A DNA stretch of 64,000 nt from Brettanomyces bruxellensis (taxonomy: Eukaryota > Ascomycota > Pichiomycetes > Pichiales > Pichiaceae): NCBI RefSeq assembly GCF_011074885.1, contig NC_054689.1, forward strand, positions 744,001 to 808,000, given 5' to 3'. A program made the position numbers and the translations under genes. Positions 23,001 to 31,264 of this stretch are shown one piece after another. Positions within the stretch are counted from its first letter, which is position 1. Every line of letters begins with the position of its first letter. Below the pieces are notes generated by a model. The model was not told where the DNA came from. It made no database searches and saw only the letters and a list, made by a program, of their open reading frames with translations.

Positions 23001-26000
23001 AGAGGTTCAACAACGTGTTGGTTTCGGTGATCTCCGGCCTGGATGTCAACTTCCCCTACAGCAAGCGCGTTTCCGACCTCGTGATGAAGTGCTTTAGTCT
23101 GCTGGGCCGCATCAAGACGCGGTTTGACGACTTATTCCGCGATGAGGGCCACAGTGGCGATAACGACGAGGAATTGATCAATGATGAGGACTTGGAGGTG
23201 GCCGAGGAGGCGCCGGACTTGCTCAAAAACTCCACACTCGGCATGTATGATGTGGATGAGATCGAAGACGAGGATGAGGACGAGGATGAGGATGAGGACT
23301 TGGACGAGATGATCTTGGATAACGGCGATATCGAGATCGTGTACTCTCCCGCGGGAAGTGATGACGAGGACATGGATGAAAGCGAGATGGAGGACGAGTC
23401 CGAATCCAGTGAGTACGACGGGCACAGGTACATCAACGATGATGTCATGATAGACATCGTGGATGACGATGATGATGATTCGGGCAGTGCCGGCGATTCT
23501 GGCGACGCAGTTTCGTCTTTTTCGTCATTCTCGTCGATTTCGGGCAACAATTCATTTGATTCTGAGGCCGGCGATTTTGGCCCCGATGAGGAAGCAAATG
23601 CACAAAATGCAGATGTGCAAAGCTACGATGCGGAAAACGAGATTGAGGAAAGCGAGGATGCCGAAAACAGCGAGCGGGACAGCGCGATTCTCGATGAGTG
23701 GCTTAACGAGCATCCGGATGAGTCCGAAAACTCAGATGAGGACATCCTGGATCAGCCGGAGGACCACATGCGGGATGTTGAAGACAGCAATTTTTCCGCG
23801 GACGGGTTTGAGGACAGCGACGTGGAGGTGATCGACGAAAACGACGACGACGCGTCGCACCGGACGCTCAGCCGGATGTTTGTGCCGACCGGGGTCCGGC
23901 GGACGGATTTGGCAATTTCGCCACCCTTCGAGGCTGTGTCGGGAGGGCACAACAATTTTTCTGCCATCACGGTGTTGGACGAGGGCGTTGTGCCGGGTAA
24001 CGCCGGCGGCCGGGCGCCTGTAGTTTCGTTCCGGGGCGGTTTGGCGCCGGGCGGCGGCACGCTTGCGGAGGTGTTGCGGGCACTAAACTTCCACGACAAG
24101 GATCAATTTTCCGCGCGCCAGCGCATTCCCAATTTGACGATGAAGGGCACAGTTTCGCGGTGGGGCGAGGTGTACCGACTTTTTTCCGCGCGCGAGCGCA
24201 ACAAGGACACCTGCCGGGTTATTCCGACGATTGTGAACCGGGTGGCTGCGGCAAGCCGCGCAGTGAATGAAGCGGCAAGGCGCGTGACGATGCGCGAGAT
24301 GGAGGAGCGCGAGAAGGCGGAGGAGGCGGAGCGGCAGGCGGCCGCCAAGATGGAGCGTGCGCGTGCGCGCCGGGCTGCGCTGGGCGAGATAGAGCCCGTT
24401 TTCGTGATGATCGAGGGCATGCCCGTGGACATCGCTGGGTCCGATATCGACCCGCAGTTTTTGATGGCGCTCCCTGACGATATGCGCGCGGATGTGTTTG
24501 CGGACCATGTGGAGCAGCGCAGGCGCGAGGCCGCACGCACCGGCCAGCACGTGCGCGAGCAGGACCCGGACTTCGTTGCATCTCTCCCGGAGGATATTCG
24601 TGCCAATTGCAACTACGAAGATTTTGGGGAGGGAAGTGAGAATGAAAATGAAGGAAGTGAAAATGAAAATCATGAAAGTGAAAATCATGAAAGTGAAAAT
24701 AATGATGGTGAAAATCATGATGGTGAAAATGAAAATAATGATGGTGAGAATAATGAAAGTAACGATAATGATAATAACAATCACCAAATGCAAAATTATG
24801 GAATTCACCAACCAGATGTCCCTCACCCCCCTAACCAAGACAAACACAAACTCTTCTTCACCCCCCTCATCGACAAATACGGCGTGGCTGCAGTCATGAA
24901 GCTTTTGTTCGTGCCGCGAAAATTCGAGCATCGCAAATCCCTTTTTGAGGCGATGCACTACCTGTGCAAAAACAGACGCACAAGGAGCGAAATGATCACG
25001 GTCCTGTTTTACATCCTGCAGGAGGGACTCAAGGGCCAGCAGGCGCTGCAGTCGCTGTACGGGCACTTGTGTGCGGTGGGCCGCCACACGGCGCCCGGTG
25101 CGCCCGGTGCCCCCGGTGTGGCCGCCGGCGACAGCGGCAGCTTCCCCGTGGGGTGCACGCCGCTGACCGTGGCCGCGCAGACCATGGATGCCGTGCAGAG
25201 CTTATTGGAGCGCGCGGGCTACATGCGGCTGCATTTCTTGAAGGTGCAGGAAAACAGCCCACTGCTCAAGAAGGCCGCCAAGCGCCACGGCGCATCCGGA
25301 AGCGGCTGTCGGTATCCGATTAATTCTTTGCTTCTTCTTCTCCGCAAAGATCTGATCCGCGATGATTCAAATCTTATGGATGCGCTTACGCGGTGCATAC
25401 AGATGGCAACTTCTCCTTTGCGCGTGTGTAGGGATGTTGGGGGCAGAAGTGAGGGTGAGGGTGAGGGAGGAAATTATGATTCCAGAATTTTAGGAGGTAG
25501 CGATAGAAATTATTCCCATGTTCAATCTGCTGAGGGCACAAATGATGGAAGAAATCCGGAGGGTGCAAGTTTGGCAAATGCTCAATTTTCTGAGGGCACA
25601 AACACGAGATCTGAAAACAACAATAAAAGAATTAAAACAGGTAAAAATCTCCCTGCCCTCCCGGAGATCCCAGCCTCAAATCTCCATCTTTTGGTCAATG
25701 TCCTCGTCCTAGATGAATGTGCGGGAAAAGTGTTCCGGCAGGTTATCGCATCGATCCAGAACTTGTCCGTGTTGCCCGTCGCGCAAAAAGTGTTCCCCCG
25801 CGAGCTCTCAGCCCGGGCCATGACTCTCAGCACGAAAATTTGTGCGGACCTCCGCGTGCTCACGGCTGAATTGGGCCCGGGGCAGAGCGAACCGGCCGCG
25901 GGCGACCTGCTCGCGCCCTTCTCTTTCCCCGCGGCAGACCAGACAAAACTCCTCCGGGTGCTCACCGCGTTGGACTTTTTGTTCCAGGGTGCGGACCGCC

Positions 26001-27712
26001 CGGTGGACGATGCCACGCAGCTCAGGTGCTTGTACAAAAAATTGGCCCTGGGGCCACTCTGGGGGGCACTAAGTGATTGTTTGCGGATTCTCGGTGGCAG
26101 AAAGGATCCGGCACACGTGACAACTGCTCTTTCGCCGCTTATTGAGTCGTTGATGGTTGTTTGCAAGCATAGTAGTGAAGGAAGGGAAGGAAGTGAAGGA
26201 AGTGAAGGAAGAGTAGGAAGTGAAGGAAGGGAAGGAAGTGAAGCAAGTGAAGCAAATGAAGAAAGTGAAGCAAATGAAGAAAGTGAAGCAAATGAAGAAA
26301 GTGAAGCAGATGAAGGAAGTGAAGCAGATGAAGGAAATGAAGGAAGTGAAGAAAGTAAAGAAAGTAAAGCAAATGAAGAAAATAAAAAAGATGTCACCAT
26401 CTCCAACTCCTTCCAAACTAAAGCTCACGACTTCTCCAAAGAACCAATCGAAAGCCTCTTCTTCTCGTTCACAGAAGAACACAAGAAGATCTTGAATGCG
26501 ATGATTCGCGAGAATCCAAAGTTGATGAGTGGCCCATTCTCGGTCCTGATCAGAAACCCCAAGGTTCTCGAGTTCGACAACAAGCGGGCATACTTCCAGA
26601 AGAAGTTGCACGAGTCAGATGGCATCCGGACACCACTAAGCGTGACGGTTCGCCGGGATCAGGTTTTCCTCGATTCTTACCGGGCTCTCTTCTTCAAGCC
26701 GATCGACAAGGTGGCGAAAAGCAGCCTTGAGATTCATTTCAAAGGTGAAGAAGGCGTGGATGCGGGTGGCTTGACCCGGGAGTGGTACCAGGTGCTTTCA
26801 AGGCAGATTTTCAACCCAGATTACGCCTTGTTCACACCGGTGACCTCTGATAAAACCACCTTCCACCCAAACCGGACGTCCTGGATCAACCCGGAGCATC
26901 TCTCGTTCTTCAAGTTTGTCGGTATGATCATCGGCAAGGCCATCTATGACGGATACATGCTCGACTGCCACTTCACCAGGGCTGTGTTCAAGAGATTGTT
27001 GGGCAAACCCGTCTCGCTCAAGGACATGGAGTCGCTCGATCCAGACTACTACAAGTCCCTCGTGTGGATGCTGCAGAACAACATCACTGACATCATCACC
27101 GAGACCTTCTCTGTCGAGGAGGACAACTACGGTGAGCACAAGGTCATCGACTTGAAGGAAAACGGCCGAAATATCCCCGTCACCGAGCAAAACAAGCACG
27201 AGTACGTCCGGCTCATCGTCGATTACCGGCTGATCACCTCTGTCAAGCAGCAGCTCGACAACTTCTTGCTTGGATTCTACCAGGTGGTCCCAGAGTCGCT
27301 AGTCTCCATCTTTGATGAACGTGAGCTGGAGTTGCTCATCTCCGGTTTGCCCGACATCGACGTCGACGACTGGAAAAACAACACCAACTACGTCAACTAC
27401 TCTGCTTCCTCACCCCAGATCCAGTGGTTCTGGAGGGCTGTCAAGTCTTTTGACACCGAGGAAAGAGCAAAGCTTCTCCAGTTCTCCACTGGCTCCTCCA
27501 AGGTCCCACTAAACGGCTTCAAGGAGTTGAGCGGCGTCAACGGCATCTCCAAGTTCAGCATTCATCGAACCTACGAGGACACGGATCGTCTTCCTACTGC
27601 ACATACATGCTTTAACCAGATTGATCTACCTGCCTATGAGAATTATGCCAAGCTTCGGGCCGCCTTGCTTCTGGCTGTCAGAGAGGGACACGAGGGCTTT
27701 GGATTTGTTTGA
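17072..27712 (+). CDS. TOM1: Tom1, giant HECT E3 ubiquitin ligase
   Basis: A 3,546-aa HECT ligase (S. cerevisiae Tom1 is 3,268 aa; human HUWE1 is the relative). It ubiquitinates excess ribosomal proteins, histones and other substrates. The N-terminal 1,050 residues are helical armadillo-like (DUF908/DUF913 type). Two ubiquitin-binding motifs, DPQFLMALPDDMRADV and DPDFVASLPEDIRA, lie near residues 2458 and 2497. The HECT domain starts near residue 3200 and ends at the terminus, with catalytic Cys3513 in HTCFNQ. A long Asp/Glu region spans about 2020-2260. Unlike relatives, several linkers are repeat-encoded: about 1075-1125 (NQS-rich), 1680-1740 (KGEDKAEVN repeats), 2520-2575 (ENHES) and 3030-3110 (EANEES). 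These linkers are AT-rich within a GC-rich gene. The reading frame is intact throughout. Confidence 0.96.
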   Translation: MLISKRLSAEENASISKDVKELTEKMASCPLAEFVALMRAEIAKPWNELRLDLYQYIPVLNRMDGILEEHVKKYKLEGEFGDLIFVDPKDETLIVTCLEYSYILLRYCKSKEVYNSSEFVSDLFLSTSLDIKMSAMKLSYILWERFAPSERAQRSLPKNKEKVLLTLTSSFPPRANALPAEPTAEGSVGEAVQTNLGAKRSGGLDKSKPRAKTDASGYRNIGLIECMQRDFVVPDKWKRLDFEYYNVAPRIIGDQELSEAVKKVIIHKSSGKKGGKVHGKLITRGKRGSAGIELSQEGIHRFRLSPASVAKLPLQQILDLGSKMVPKERWPEFVVAVYVAKAYCNSCDEAVGLRRKLVTFKCLCLDVCSSCFAYMVLADTVLEEEPALLGEMSELIDPENAEQVPYEASLAALRAFVGMSVFKPGCSDILRAWGGNMGRSEMFAILETILEGAKRDQVLMQQPYMNYVFNMVANFMDHRRFAGYLRSAGLMSILLELVAQRTNYRLTRSGPIHLIEMFIDGCPEVLDDFIAQDGFRIVIEALQYEVDFALEHPEYGGGRPTGADITFSITVRQVKTMSFLLKLVCNLITRHPGDRMRNLYDSEILQSLIKIMQHPPVFGVSLLADTLRIVSGILNSEPTAYAILEEGGVVDAFFEGLDTFLMPDGALLAEIPDVVGAIALNRRGNARVLREKVVERTIGVLKDAALCTQLLREDYFVALGRGLDELARHYPNLQPAVWASVAEVLASVPGAVEFRPTQLYQSETGCFYKSPDEKVVQDEPGGTELPTWRARGPGSVLECSATVCSMLFDGSGSWDTHLDVAGTVSAVVGFVTVENAPFDYVVSNAVYAVAGMMKAVSERHRGAFLHRLCEELLRVLEGLRDFIYYTDNTSSFFDQFEGRDPELGGRYLSHLGIANCLLYLLSDVYVSPNKMQNKCSQDLAREFDSGPGRRLLDLMLHFYRRIALEEAIFHWRTPAKAAENAVWTHQGISRYHAEIGRPAARGRRRGTSAKSKNLAVLFFHFSRCQAWLRYIFAGLCRLGGDESCTGDDFGRALGILLRYAETATRLLDGREEQFSNEDLSESMNENSNYESSSQNLNQSIQSPQSSSQNLNQSTNHQSTPTPISSAYSLLAFNHIFSSVAMPPSASASVNSVLIIALLQFGCFKRLRELAGDAFRRLATFSPAQITKYANAKYVDIHPCSTTIVFLNQVLSFYALATGRDSVQYVPKARLMYPGLQREHVAFAKEVGSSLLVQTSIAGFALLEEVLGKDHCDILAQPRGIPSQLIEKLAVISENFYVSANSTTRNLAFEGRLYCLSAQPETVQRTLATTPHQFLHLCTMDDLNFIRGAHQSRLLGQWYRMAELFPAVSPTVSTLLGHVCSHSSYFFYPDVVGPLVPRIITCIDGREGDGDGNGEDDSSINSTNTASNASSLLRVLHSLIDDDAGICNHQNMHIMIAKLLVDVIEPANINSAWMPDLLAVLLRYLTHSRVPKVPNTDPISVSCDLPDYKISFPAVWVVDPLCESILFETLLEVTEVRSASLAAELCKVMLVLCDSYAKVRRVFSSSLVRAILEYFRLAPLEMDPVQGFVMCLLRYGFENQAVVRAYMQNEVDKDFSFNRGHFRPAPVRDLPGLVKQQGVLVLRDPDAYIDTLSSKVILYQFEEPLCFLDVSVRTKGDDAIIEKDKANAEVNDNVKGEDKAEVNNVKGEDKAEVNNAKGEDKAEVNDNVKGEDKAEVNDNYNTGVMNLLLSELMSMTKTDLLSSPPKEQTDTPDKIKPKVKVYLPDTYKVIHNYEEVFENKNLVYTLFLLRAIGECLYSYKQAKMEFILFSKKMDNTDGKPKSTAINILIHRLMNSNPFSQADSARESRKALLSEYADMCINALVTGVPASKEGVENPKLVDPDMTFIRKFTVDILLKALRPENLPKASMLARYSKIYNIVECSTKLLGDFESLVSSSMRDFDFLKYERYYIGREFLDKRFNNVLVSVISGLDVNFPYSKRVSDLVMKCFSLLGRIKTRFDDLFRDEGHSGDNDEELINDEDLEVAEEAPDLLKNSTLGMYDVDEIEDEDEDEDEDEDLDEMILDNGDIEIVYSPAGSDDEDMDESEMEDESESSEYDGHRYINDDVMIDIVDDDDDDSGSAGDSGDAVSSFSSFSSISGNNSFDSEAGDFGPDEEANAQNADVQSYDAENEIEESEDAENSERDSAILDEWLNEHPDESENSDEDILDQPEDHMRDVEDSNFSADGFEDSDVEVIDENDDDASHRTLSRMFVPTGVRRTDLAISPPFEAVSGGHNNFSAITVLDEGVVPGNAGGRAPVVSFRGGLAPGGGTLAEVLRALNFHDKDQFSARQRIPNLTMKGTVSRWGEVYRLFSARERNKDTCRVIPTIVNRVAAASRAVNEAARRVTMREMEEREKAEEAERQAAAKMERARARRAALGEIEPVFVMIEGMPVDIAGSDIDPQFLMALPDDMRADVFADHVEQRRREAARTGQHVREQDPDFVASLPEDIRANCNYEDFGEGSENENEGSENENHESENHESENNDGENHDGENENNDGENNESNDNDNNNHQMQNYGIHQPDVPHPPNQDKHKLFFTPLIDKYGVAAVMKLLFVPRKFEHRKSLFEAMHYLCKNRRTRSEMITVLFYILQEGLKGQQALQSLYGHLCAVGRHTAPGAPGAPGVAAGDSGSFPVGCTPLTVAAQTMDAVQSLLERAGYMRLHFLKVQENSPLLKKAAKRHGASGSGCRYPINSLLLLLRKDLIRDDSNLMDALTRCIQMATSPLRVCRDVGGRSEGEGEGGNYDSRILGGSDRNYSHVQSAEGTNDGRNPEGASLANAQFSEGTNTRSENNNKRIKTGKNLPALPEIPASNLHLLVNVLVLDECAGKVFRQVIASIQNLSVLPVAQKVFPRELSARAMTLSTKICADLRVLTAELGPGQSEPAAGDLLAPFSFPAADQTKLLRVLTALDFLFQGADRPVDDATQLRCLYKKLALGPLWGALSDCLRILGGRKDPAHVTTALSPLIESLMVVCKHSSEGREGSEGSEGRVGSEGREGSEASEANEESEANEESEANEESEADEGSEADEGNEGSEESKESKANEENKKDVTISNSFQTKAHDFSKEPIESLFFSFTEEHKKILNAMIRENPKLMSGPFSVLIRNPKVLEFDNKRAYFQKKLHESDGIRTPLSVTVRRDQVFLDSYRALFFKPIDKVAKSSLEIHFKGEEGVDAGGLTREWYQVLSRQIFNPDYALFTPVTSDKTTFHPNRTSWINPEHLSFFKFVGMIIGKAIYDGYMLDCHFTRAVFKRLLGKPVSLKDMESLDPDYYKSLVWMLQNNITDIITETFSVEEDNYGEHKVIDLKENGRNIPVTEQNKHEYVRLIVDYRLITSVKQQLDNFLLGFYQVVPESLVSIFDERELELLISGLPDIDVDDWKNNTNYVNYSASSPQIQWFWRAVKSFDTEERAKLLQFSTGSSKVPLNGFKELSGVNGISKFSIHRTYEDTDRLPTAHTCFNQIDLPAYENYAKLRAALLLAVREGHEGFGFV
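22110..22290 (+). repeat. Coding tandem repeat in TOM1 (KGEDKAEVN unit)
   Basis: A unit of about 33-36 nt encoding VKGEDKAEVN(D/N)N is repeated about four to five times in frame with little divergence, which suggests recent slippage. It falls in an acidic linker between conserved helical blocks. Confidence 0.85.
26165..26385 (+). repeat. Coding Ser/Glu-rich repeat in TOM1 before the HECT domain
   Basis: Purine-only short units such as 'gaagtgaagcaaatgaa' encode GSEGSEG and EANEES repeats. The array is almost pure A/G on the coding strand and sits just before the HECT domain. Confidence 0.85.
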
Positions 27713-28405
27713 GAGGAGTGAGAAATGAGTAGTGAGATGAGTAATGGAGTGACTTGAGTGAAGAATATAGTGAATAAGTGAGTAAATCGTGTTATTGAAT
27801 AAATGAGTAAAGAATAAAATGAATTATGTGAAGAATATTTGTGTATTGAGTGATAAATATTACTGAATTATGTGAAGAATATTAGTCAATAAGTGAGTAA
27901 AGAATAAAGTTGGTGAAGTAGGTAAGTAAGATAAAGAAGTAAGTAACATGATGATGGTGAATGAAGCAAGGAGAAGAAGTTAGTGAGTTAAATAAGGAAT
28001 GGGTAAAGAAAGTAAGTACAGTAGGTAAAGTGATCAAGCAAGTGAGGTAAGTACAGTAGCTAATGTAAGTAAAACATTGAATTAATGAAAAAGTACTCTA
28101 GGTAAAGTAGTAAGTAAATTAATGAGAAGTACACTAAGTAAAGTACTAAGTAAAATAGTAAGTAAAGTACCAAGTAAAGTACTAAGTAAAGTACCAAGTA
28201 AAGTACTAAGTAAAGTACCAAGTAAAGTACTAAGTAAAGTACTAAGTAAAATAATAAGTAAAATATTAACTAGGTAAAGTATGAAGCGAAATTACTGAAA
28301 AATAAAGTTAGCGAATTAAGCGATATTCAGTAACAAAAATATCTCACTACCCTAACTTATTCTTTATTCCTCACTAACACCCCTCATCGCCTAACAGTTA
28401 ATGCT
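27713..28405. repeat. TOM1-PRP3 spacer: degenerate aagt/gagtaaa repeats
   Basis: The spacer is nearly all A, G and T on the plus strand, built from decayed 'gtgagtaaag' and 'aagtaaagta' motifs. The ordered core is the 12-mer array at 28136-28267. No gene is seen. Confidence 0.7.
28136..28267. repeat. 12-nt minisatellite, 11 copies
   Basis: Eleven consecutive copies of 'aagtaaagtacy'. The last base alternates C and T in the middle copies, giving a 24-nt higher-order period. The outer copies diverge (aagtaaaatagt, aagtaaaataat). Confidence 0.9.
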
Positions 28406-28409
28406 ATGA
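28401..28409 (+). promoter_or_regulatory. Two-codon uORF overlapping the PRP3 start
   Basis: ATG CTA TGA: the TGA overlaps the main ATG (ATGA, +1 offset). It may lower or couple PRP3 translation by leaky scanning or reinitiation; this is inferred. Confidence 0.45.
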
Positions 28410-29821
28410 AGAGATCGAGGACACCTAATACAAACCAAAGCAACAAAAGGAGAAGGGCAAGGGGCAGAAACTCCGCTACAAGTGGTAACTCAGCAAGTGA
28501 TGATAATTCCCACTATGAATCAGATGGATTAAGCAGTATTAAAATACATCCTCTCTTACAGCCGCTCGCACATGGGTCCGAACTCAATTCAGAGGATGAG
28601 GATATCACTCCCAAGAAGCTGAAGAACCCCATCAGGTCCAGTAACTGGAAATCGAAAAGTGGTTTTCTTCTCAATCCATATATTGACCAAAACGACATAT
28701 CGTTGGAGCCACGACGAAGAAAGGCATTAGGCACGATTAACGAGCCCGGAAAATATATCCGGCAGGCCGAGGACCTGCGTGAGGAGATTAGGGCAAAGGA
28801 GGAGAAAAGGAAAAGGGAGAAAAGGTTGAAGGAACTCAACTTGATACCTGATGAATCAAAGGGAGAGCAGTATTATGTGCCACCGATGCCTCCACGAGTA
28901 GAGTGGTGGGATGAGCCACTTCTGGATGGCAAGAGCTACGATACTGCTGTATCACAATTGGACAGTATGGCCTACAAGGACCCGATGAACGAAAACAATC
29001 CAATCACAATATATATTCAGCATCCAGTGCCAATCCCGGCACCTTGGGAAAAGCATGAAAAACTAGAAACCATGCCGATATATCTTACCAAGAAGGAGCA
29101 GAAAAGGCTGCGGAGAAATGAGAGACTCAAGAAGTTGAAGGAGGAGCAGGATAAAGTCAAGCTTGGGCTTCAACCAGCACCTGCACCCAAGATTAAGCTT
29201 AAGAATCTAGTGAATGTTCTTACGAATGAAACGATTAAGAACCCCACAGAGGTTGAAGAGAGGGTTAGAAGAGAAATGGCAGAGAGGCAGCGTAAGCACG
29301 AGCGGGAAAATGAGGAAAGGGCACTCACGAAAGAGCAAAAAGCTGAAAAATTCGTGAATAAGTTGGCGGCAGACAGACAGAGTGGCATATACAGCTGTGT
29401 TTTCCGTATTGGGCGTCTTGTGAGCCCCAAGAGCAAGTACAAGGTGGATGTCAATGCCAAAGAGTGGGAATTGGTCGGCGTCTGCTTGAGTGAAGCTGAT
29501 GGAATGAGCGTTGTTGTAGTTGAAGGTGGTCGGCGAGCAGTAACAAAGTACAAAAAGTTGATGCTTCGCCGAATAAAGTGGACCGAGAACGAGCGACCCA
29601 AGCGACGGGTCGATTCTGCCTCCGGGGACGATGCAGATGCAGAAAAGCCGCTTGAGGATCTCAGCGGCAACAAGTGCGTACTGCTTTGGGAAGGTGAACT
29701 TGCAGAGTACCATTTTCGGAAATGGAGCATGTACCAGGTGGAAAACGATCAAGGTGCTTTAGAAACAATGGCAAGATTCCACTTGCAGAACTACTGGGTA
29801 CAGGCGAAGGAAATCGGCTGA
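28406..29821 (+). CDS. PRP3: Prp3, U4/U6 snRNP splicing factor
   Basis: A 471-aa protein (yeast Prp3 is 469 aa). Prp3 binds U4/U6 snRNA within the tri-snRNP and is needed for spliceosome assembly. The first 100 residues are charged and low complexity. The conserved PRP3 domain follows, with PRRRKALGTINEPGKYI, then VEWWDEPLL, IQHPVPIPAPW, and the basic LTKKEQKRLRRNERL helix. The C-terminal ferredoxin-like DUF1115 domain (about residues 325-471) includes WTENE and FRKW. A two-codon upstream ORF at 28401-28409 overlaps the start codon (see findings). Confidence 0.95.
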   Translation: MKRSRTPNTNQSNKRRRARGRNSATSGNSASDDNSHYESDGLSSIKIHPLLQPLAHGSELNSEDEDITPKKLKNPIRSSNWKSKSGFLLNPYIDQNDISLEPRRRKALGTINEPGKYIRQAEDLREEIRAKEEKRKREKRLKELNLIPDESKGEQYYVPPMPPRVEWWDEPLLDGKSYDTAVSQLDSMAYKDPMNENNPITIYIQHPVPIPAPWEKHEKLETMPIYLTKKEQKRLRRNERLKKLKEEQDKVKLGLQPAPAPKIKLKNLVNVLTNETIKNPTEVEERVRREMAERQRKHERENEERALTKEQKAEKFVNKLAADRQSGIYSCVFRIGRLVSPKSKYKVDVNAKEWELVGVCLSEADGMSVVVVEGGRRAVTKYKKLMLRRIKWTENERPKRRVDSASGDDADAEKPLEDLSGNKCVLLWEGELAEYHFRKWSMYQVENDQGALETMARFHLQNYWVQAKEIG

Positions 29822-30271
29822 TATTGGGAACAATTCGCAATTATATTTACAGAGTGCATTTATATATACTAGAAAACGGCATCCGATGCATAAATCCGCA
29901 AGATGAGCGTGCAGAGAGTTGTGGGAAGCACGTAGAATGTATGAATATCGAGTGTGCTGTTTCTTATTCATATTTGCAACTTAGACATACCCAGGGGCAA
30001 TGAAGAAGCAATGTGAGTATGTTTGACGACCCAAATATTGCAAAGACGTATCATGTAAATATGTGATACAAAGATGTATCAAGATGTATCAAGATGTATC
30101 AAAATGTATCAAAATATATCAAGACGTATCAAAATGTATCAAAATATATCAAGATGTATCAAGATGTATCAAAATATACCAAAATGTATCAAGATGTATC
30201 ACATAAGTAGTTATACAATAATGCATCCACCCGCTTTCTCATTTCATCCTACACTGCACCACCTAACTTGC
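29822..30271. other. Convergent spacer PRP3/HSP10
   Basis: 3' flanks of both genes, with the decamer array at 30071-30200. No gene seen. Confidence 0.6.
30071..30200. repeat. 10-nt minisatellite, 13 copies
   Basis: Thirteen head-to-tail copies of 'aagatgtatc', with A/G changes at positions 3 and 5 (aaaatatatc, aagacgtatc). No copy differs in length. Confidence 0.95.
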
Positions 30272-30586
30272 CTACTCCTGGATCTTGGCCAAAATGTCAG
30301 AATCCCTGAAAAGCAAGTATTCCTTCTTCTCGACGTTGATTGGACTTCCTCCATGAGAAGGAATAAGCACCTTATCACCTGGTGCAACCTTTGGCTTAAC
30401 TTCAACACCTCCTTGGGCAGTGTAACCAGGACCAACAGCGATCACATTGGCAACATTTGGCTTGGAAAGGTTCTTTTCTGGAATGTAAATACCTGAAGTG
30501 GTCTTCTGGGAAACTTTGATTCTTTGAACCAAGACCCTATCCAGAGTTGGGAGGATCGACTTGACAGATTTGATGATGCTAGACAT
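30272..30586 (-). CDS. HSP10: Mitochondrial co-chaperonin Hsp10
   Basis: A 104-aa GroES homologue that caps Hsp60 in the mitochondrial matrix. The sequence shows the family order: LPTLDRVLVQRI, the mobile loop TTSGIYIPEK, the VIAVGPG turn, GDKVLIPSHGG, and the C-terminal FRDSDILAKI. Yeast Hsp10 is 106 aa. The basic N-terminus acts as an uncleaved targeting signal in this family. A perfect three-unit heat-shock element lies 272 bp upstream, matching Hsf1 control of this gene in yeast. Confidence 0.98.
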   Translation of the reverse strand: MSSIIKSVKSILPTLDRVLVQRIKVSQKTTSGIYIPEKNLSKPNVANVIAVGPGYTAQGGVEVKPKVAPGDKVLIPSHGGSPINVEKKEYLLFRDSDILAKIQE

Positions 30587-31264
30587 TTTGTAGTAATAAC
30601 TCGATACTGGTATCCTATGCTCGAATGCTTATTAGTAAGTGTGACAAAGAAAATATGTGGGCTGATTGAAAGTGAAGGAAAATTTAAAAAAAAGGGTAAA
30701 CCAGGAACGCTTTCTATACGTATGAGTAAATTTTCAGATCCTCGTCATCTTGAAAATGTCCCCGGTATATATAATAATACCGCCAGGCGAGATTTCAACC
30801 ATGGCTTTTACCCTAGTCGGAACAAACAAATGATTTTCTTTGATTTGGTGCTTTTTTTTCGCGAAAGTTCTAAACGTACGGCAGATGTCCCTACCTGCTG
30901 GCAGCTTATTTTCTTTTCCCCGACTAATTATGGCCGGTATTCGTGCGGGGAAAATTCAAGCAAATTCGAATAATGGGTGATCGTTTATTGCGAGACGTGG
31001 GCTGTGGTGGAGGATCGGATACTTTAAAATAAAATAAAATAATTAGACAAATCAAAAATAAAACATGAAATTAAAAGTTGTGTTTATTCTAACATCCGTG
31101 CAATTATCCTTACTTTTTTCTCTCTAAAATAAAATGAAAGAATATCACTTCACATCATATTTCTCAACATACTCCTAACGAATGATTTGGTCATACGTAT
31201 TTTTATGATCCCATTATCGTAATAGTTCCTATATATCGCACTTACGTATCATTGCACCTTTACA
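30587..31264. other. Divergent promoter HSP10/ATP19
   Basis: A 678-bp AT-rich spacer. It contains the heat-shock element at 30858-30870 and several 'aaaataaaat' runs near 31027. No gene seen. Confidence 0.6.
30858..30870. promoter_or_regulatory. Heat-shock element TTCnnGAAnnTTC
   Basis: TTCGCGAAAGTTC is a perfect run of three inverted 5-bp Hsf1 units. It lies 272 bp upstream of the HSP10 start codon and is the expected regulator site for this chaperonin gene. Confidence 0.75.

Noticed and set aside
13489..27712. Many long open frames antisense to PIF1 and TOM1 (up to 334 codons)
   Set aside because: They are shadows created by GC-rich codons in the sense genes; none shows a coherent domain, and several have only non-ATG starts.
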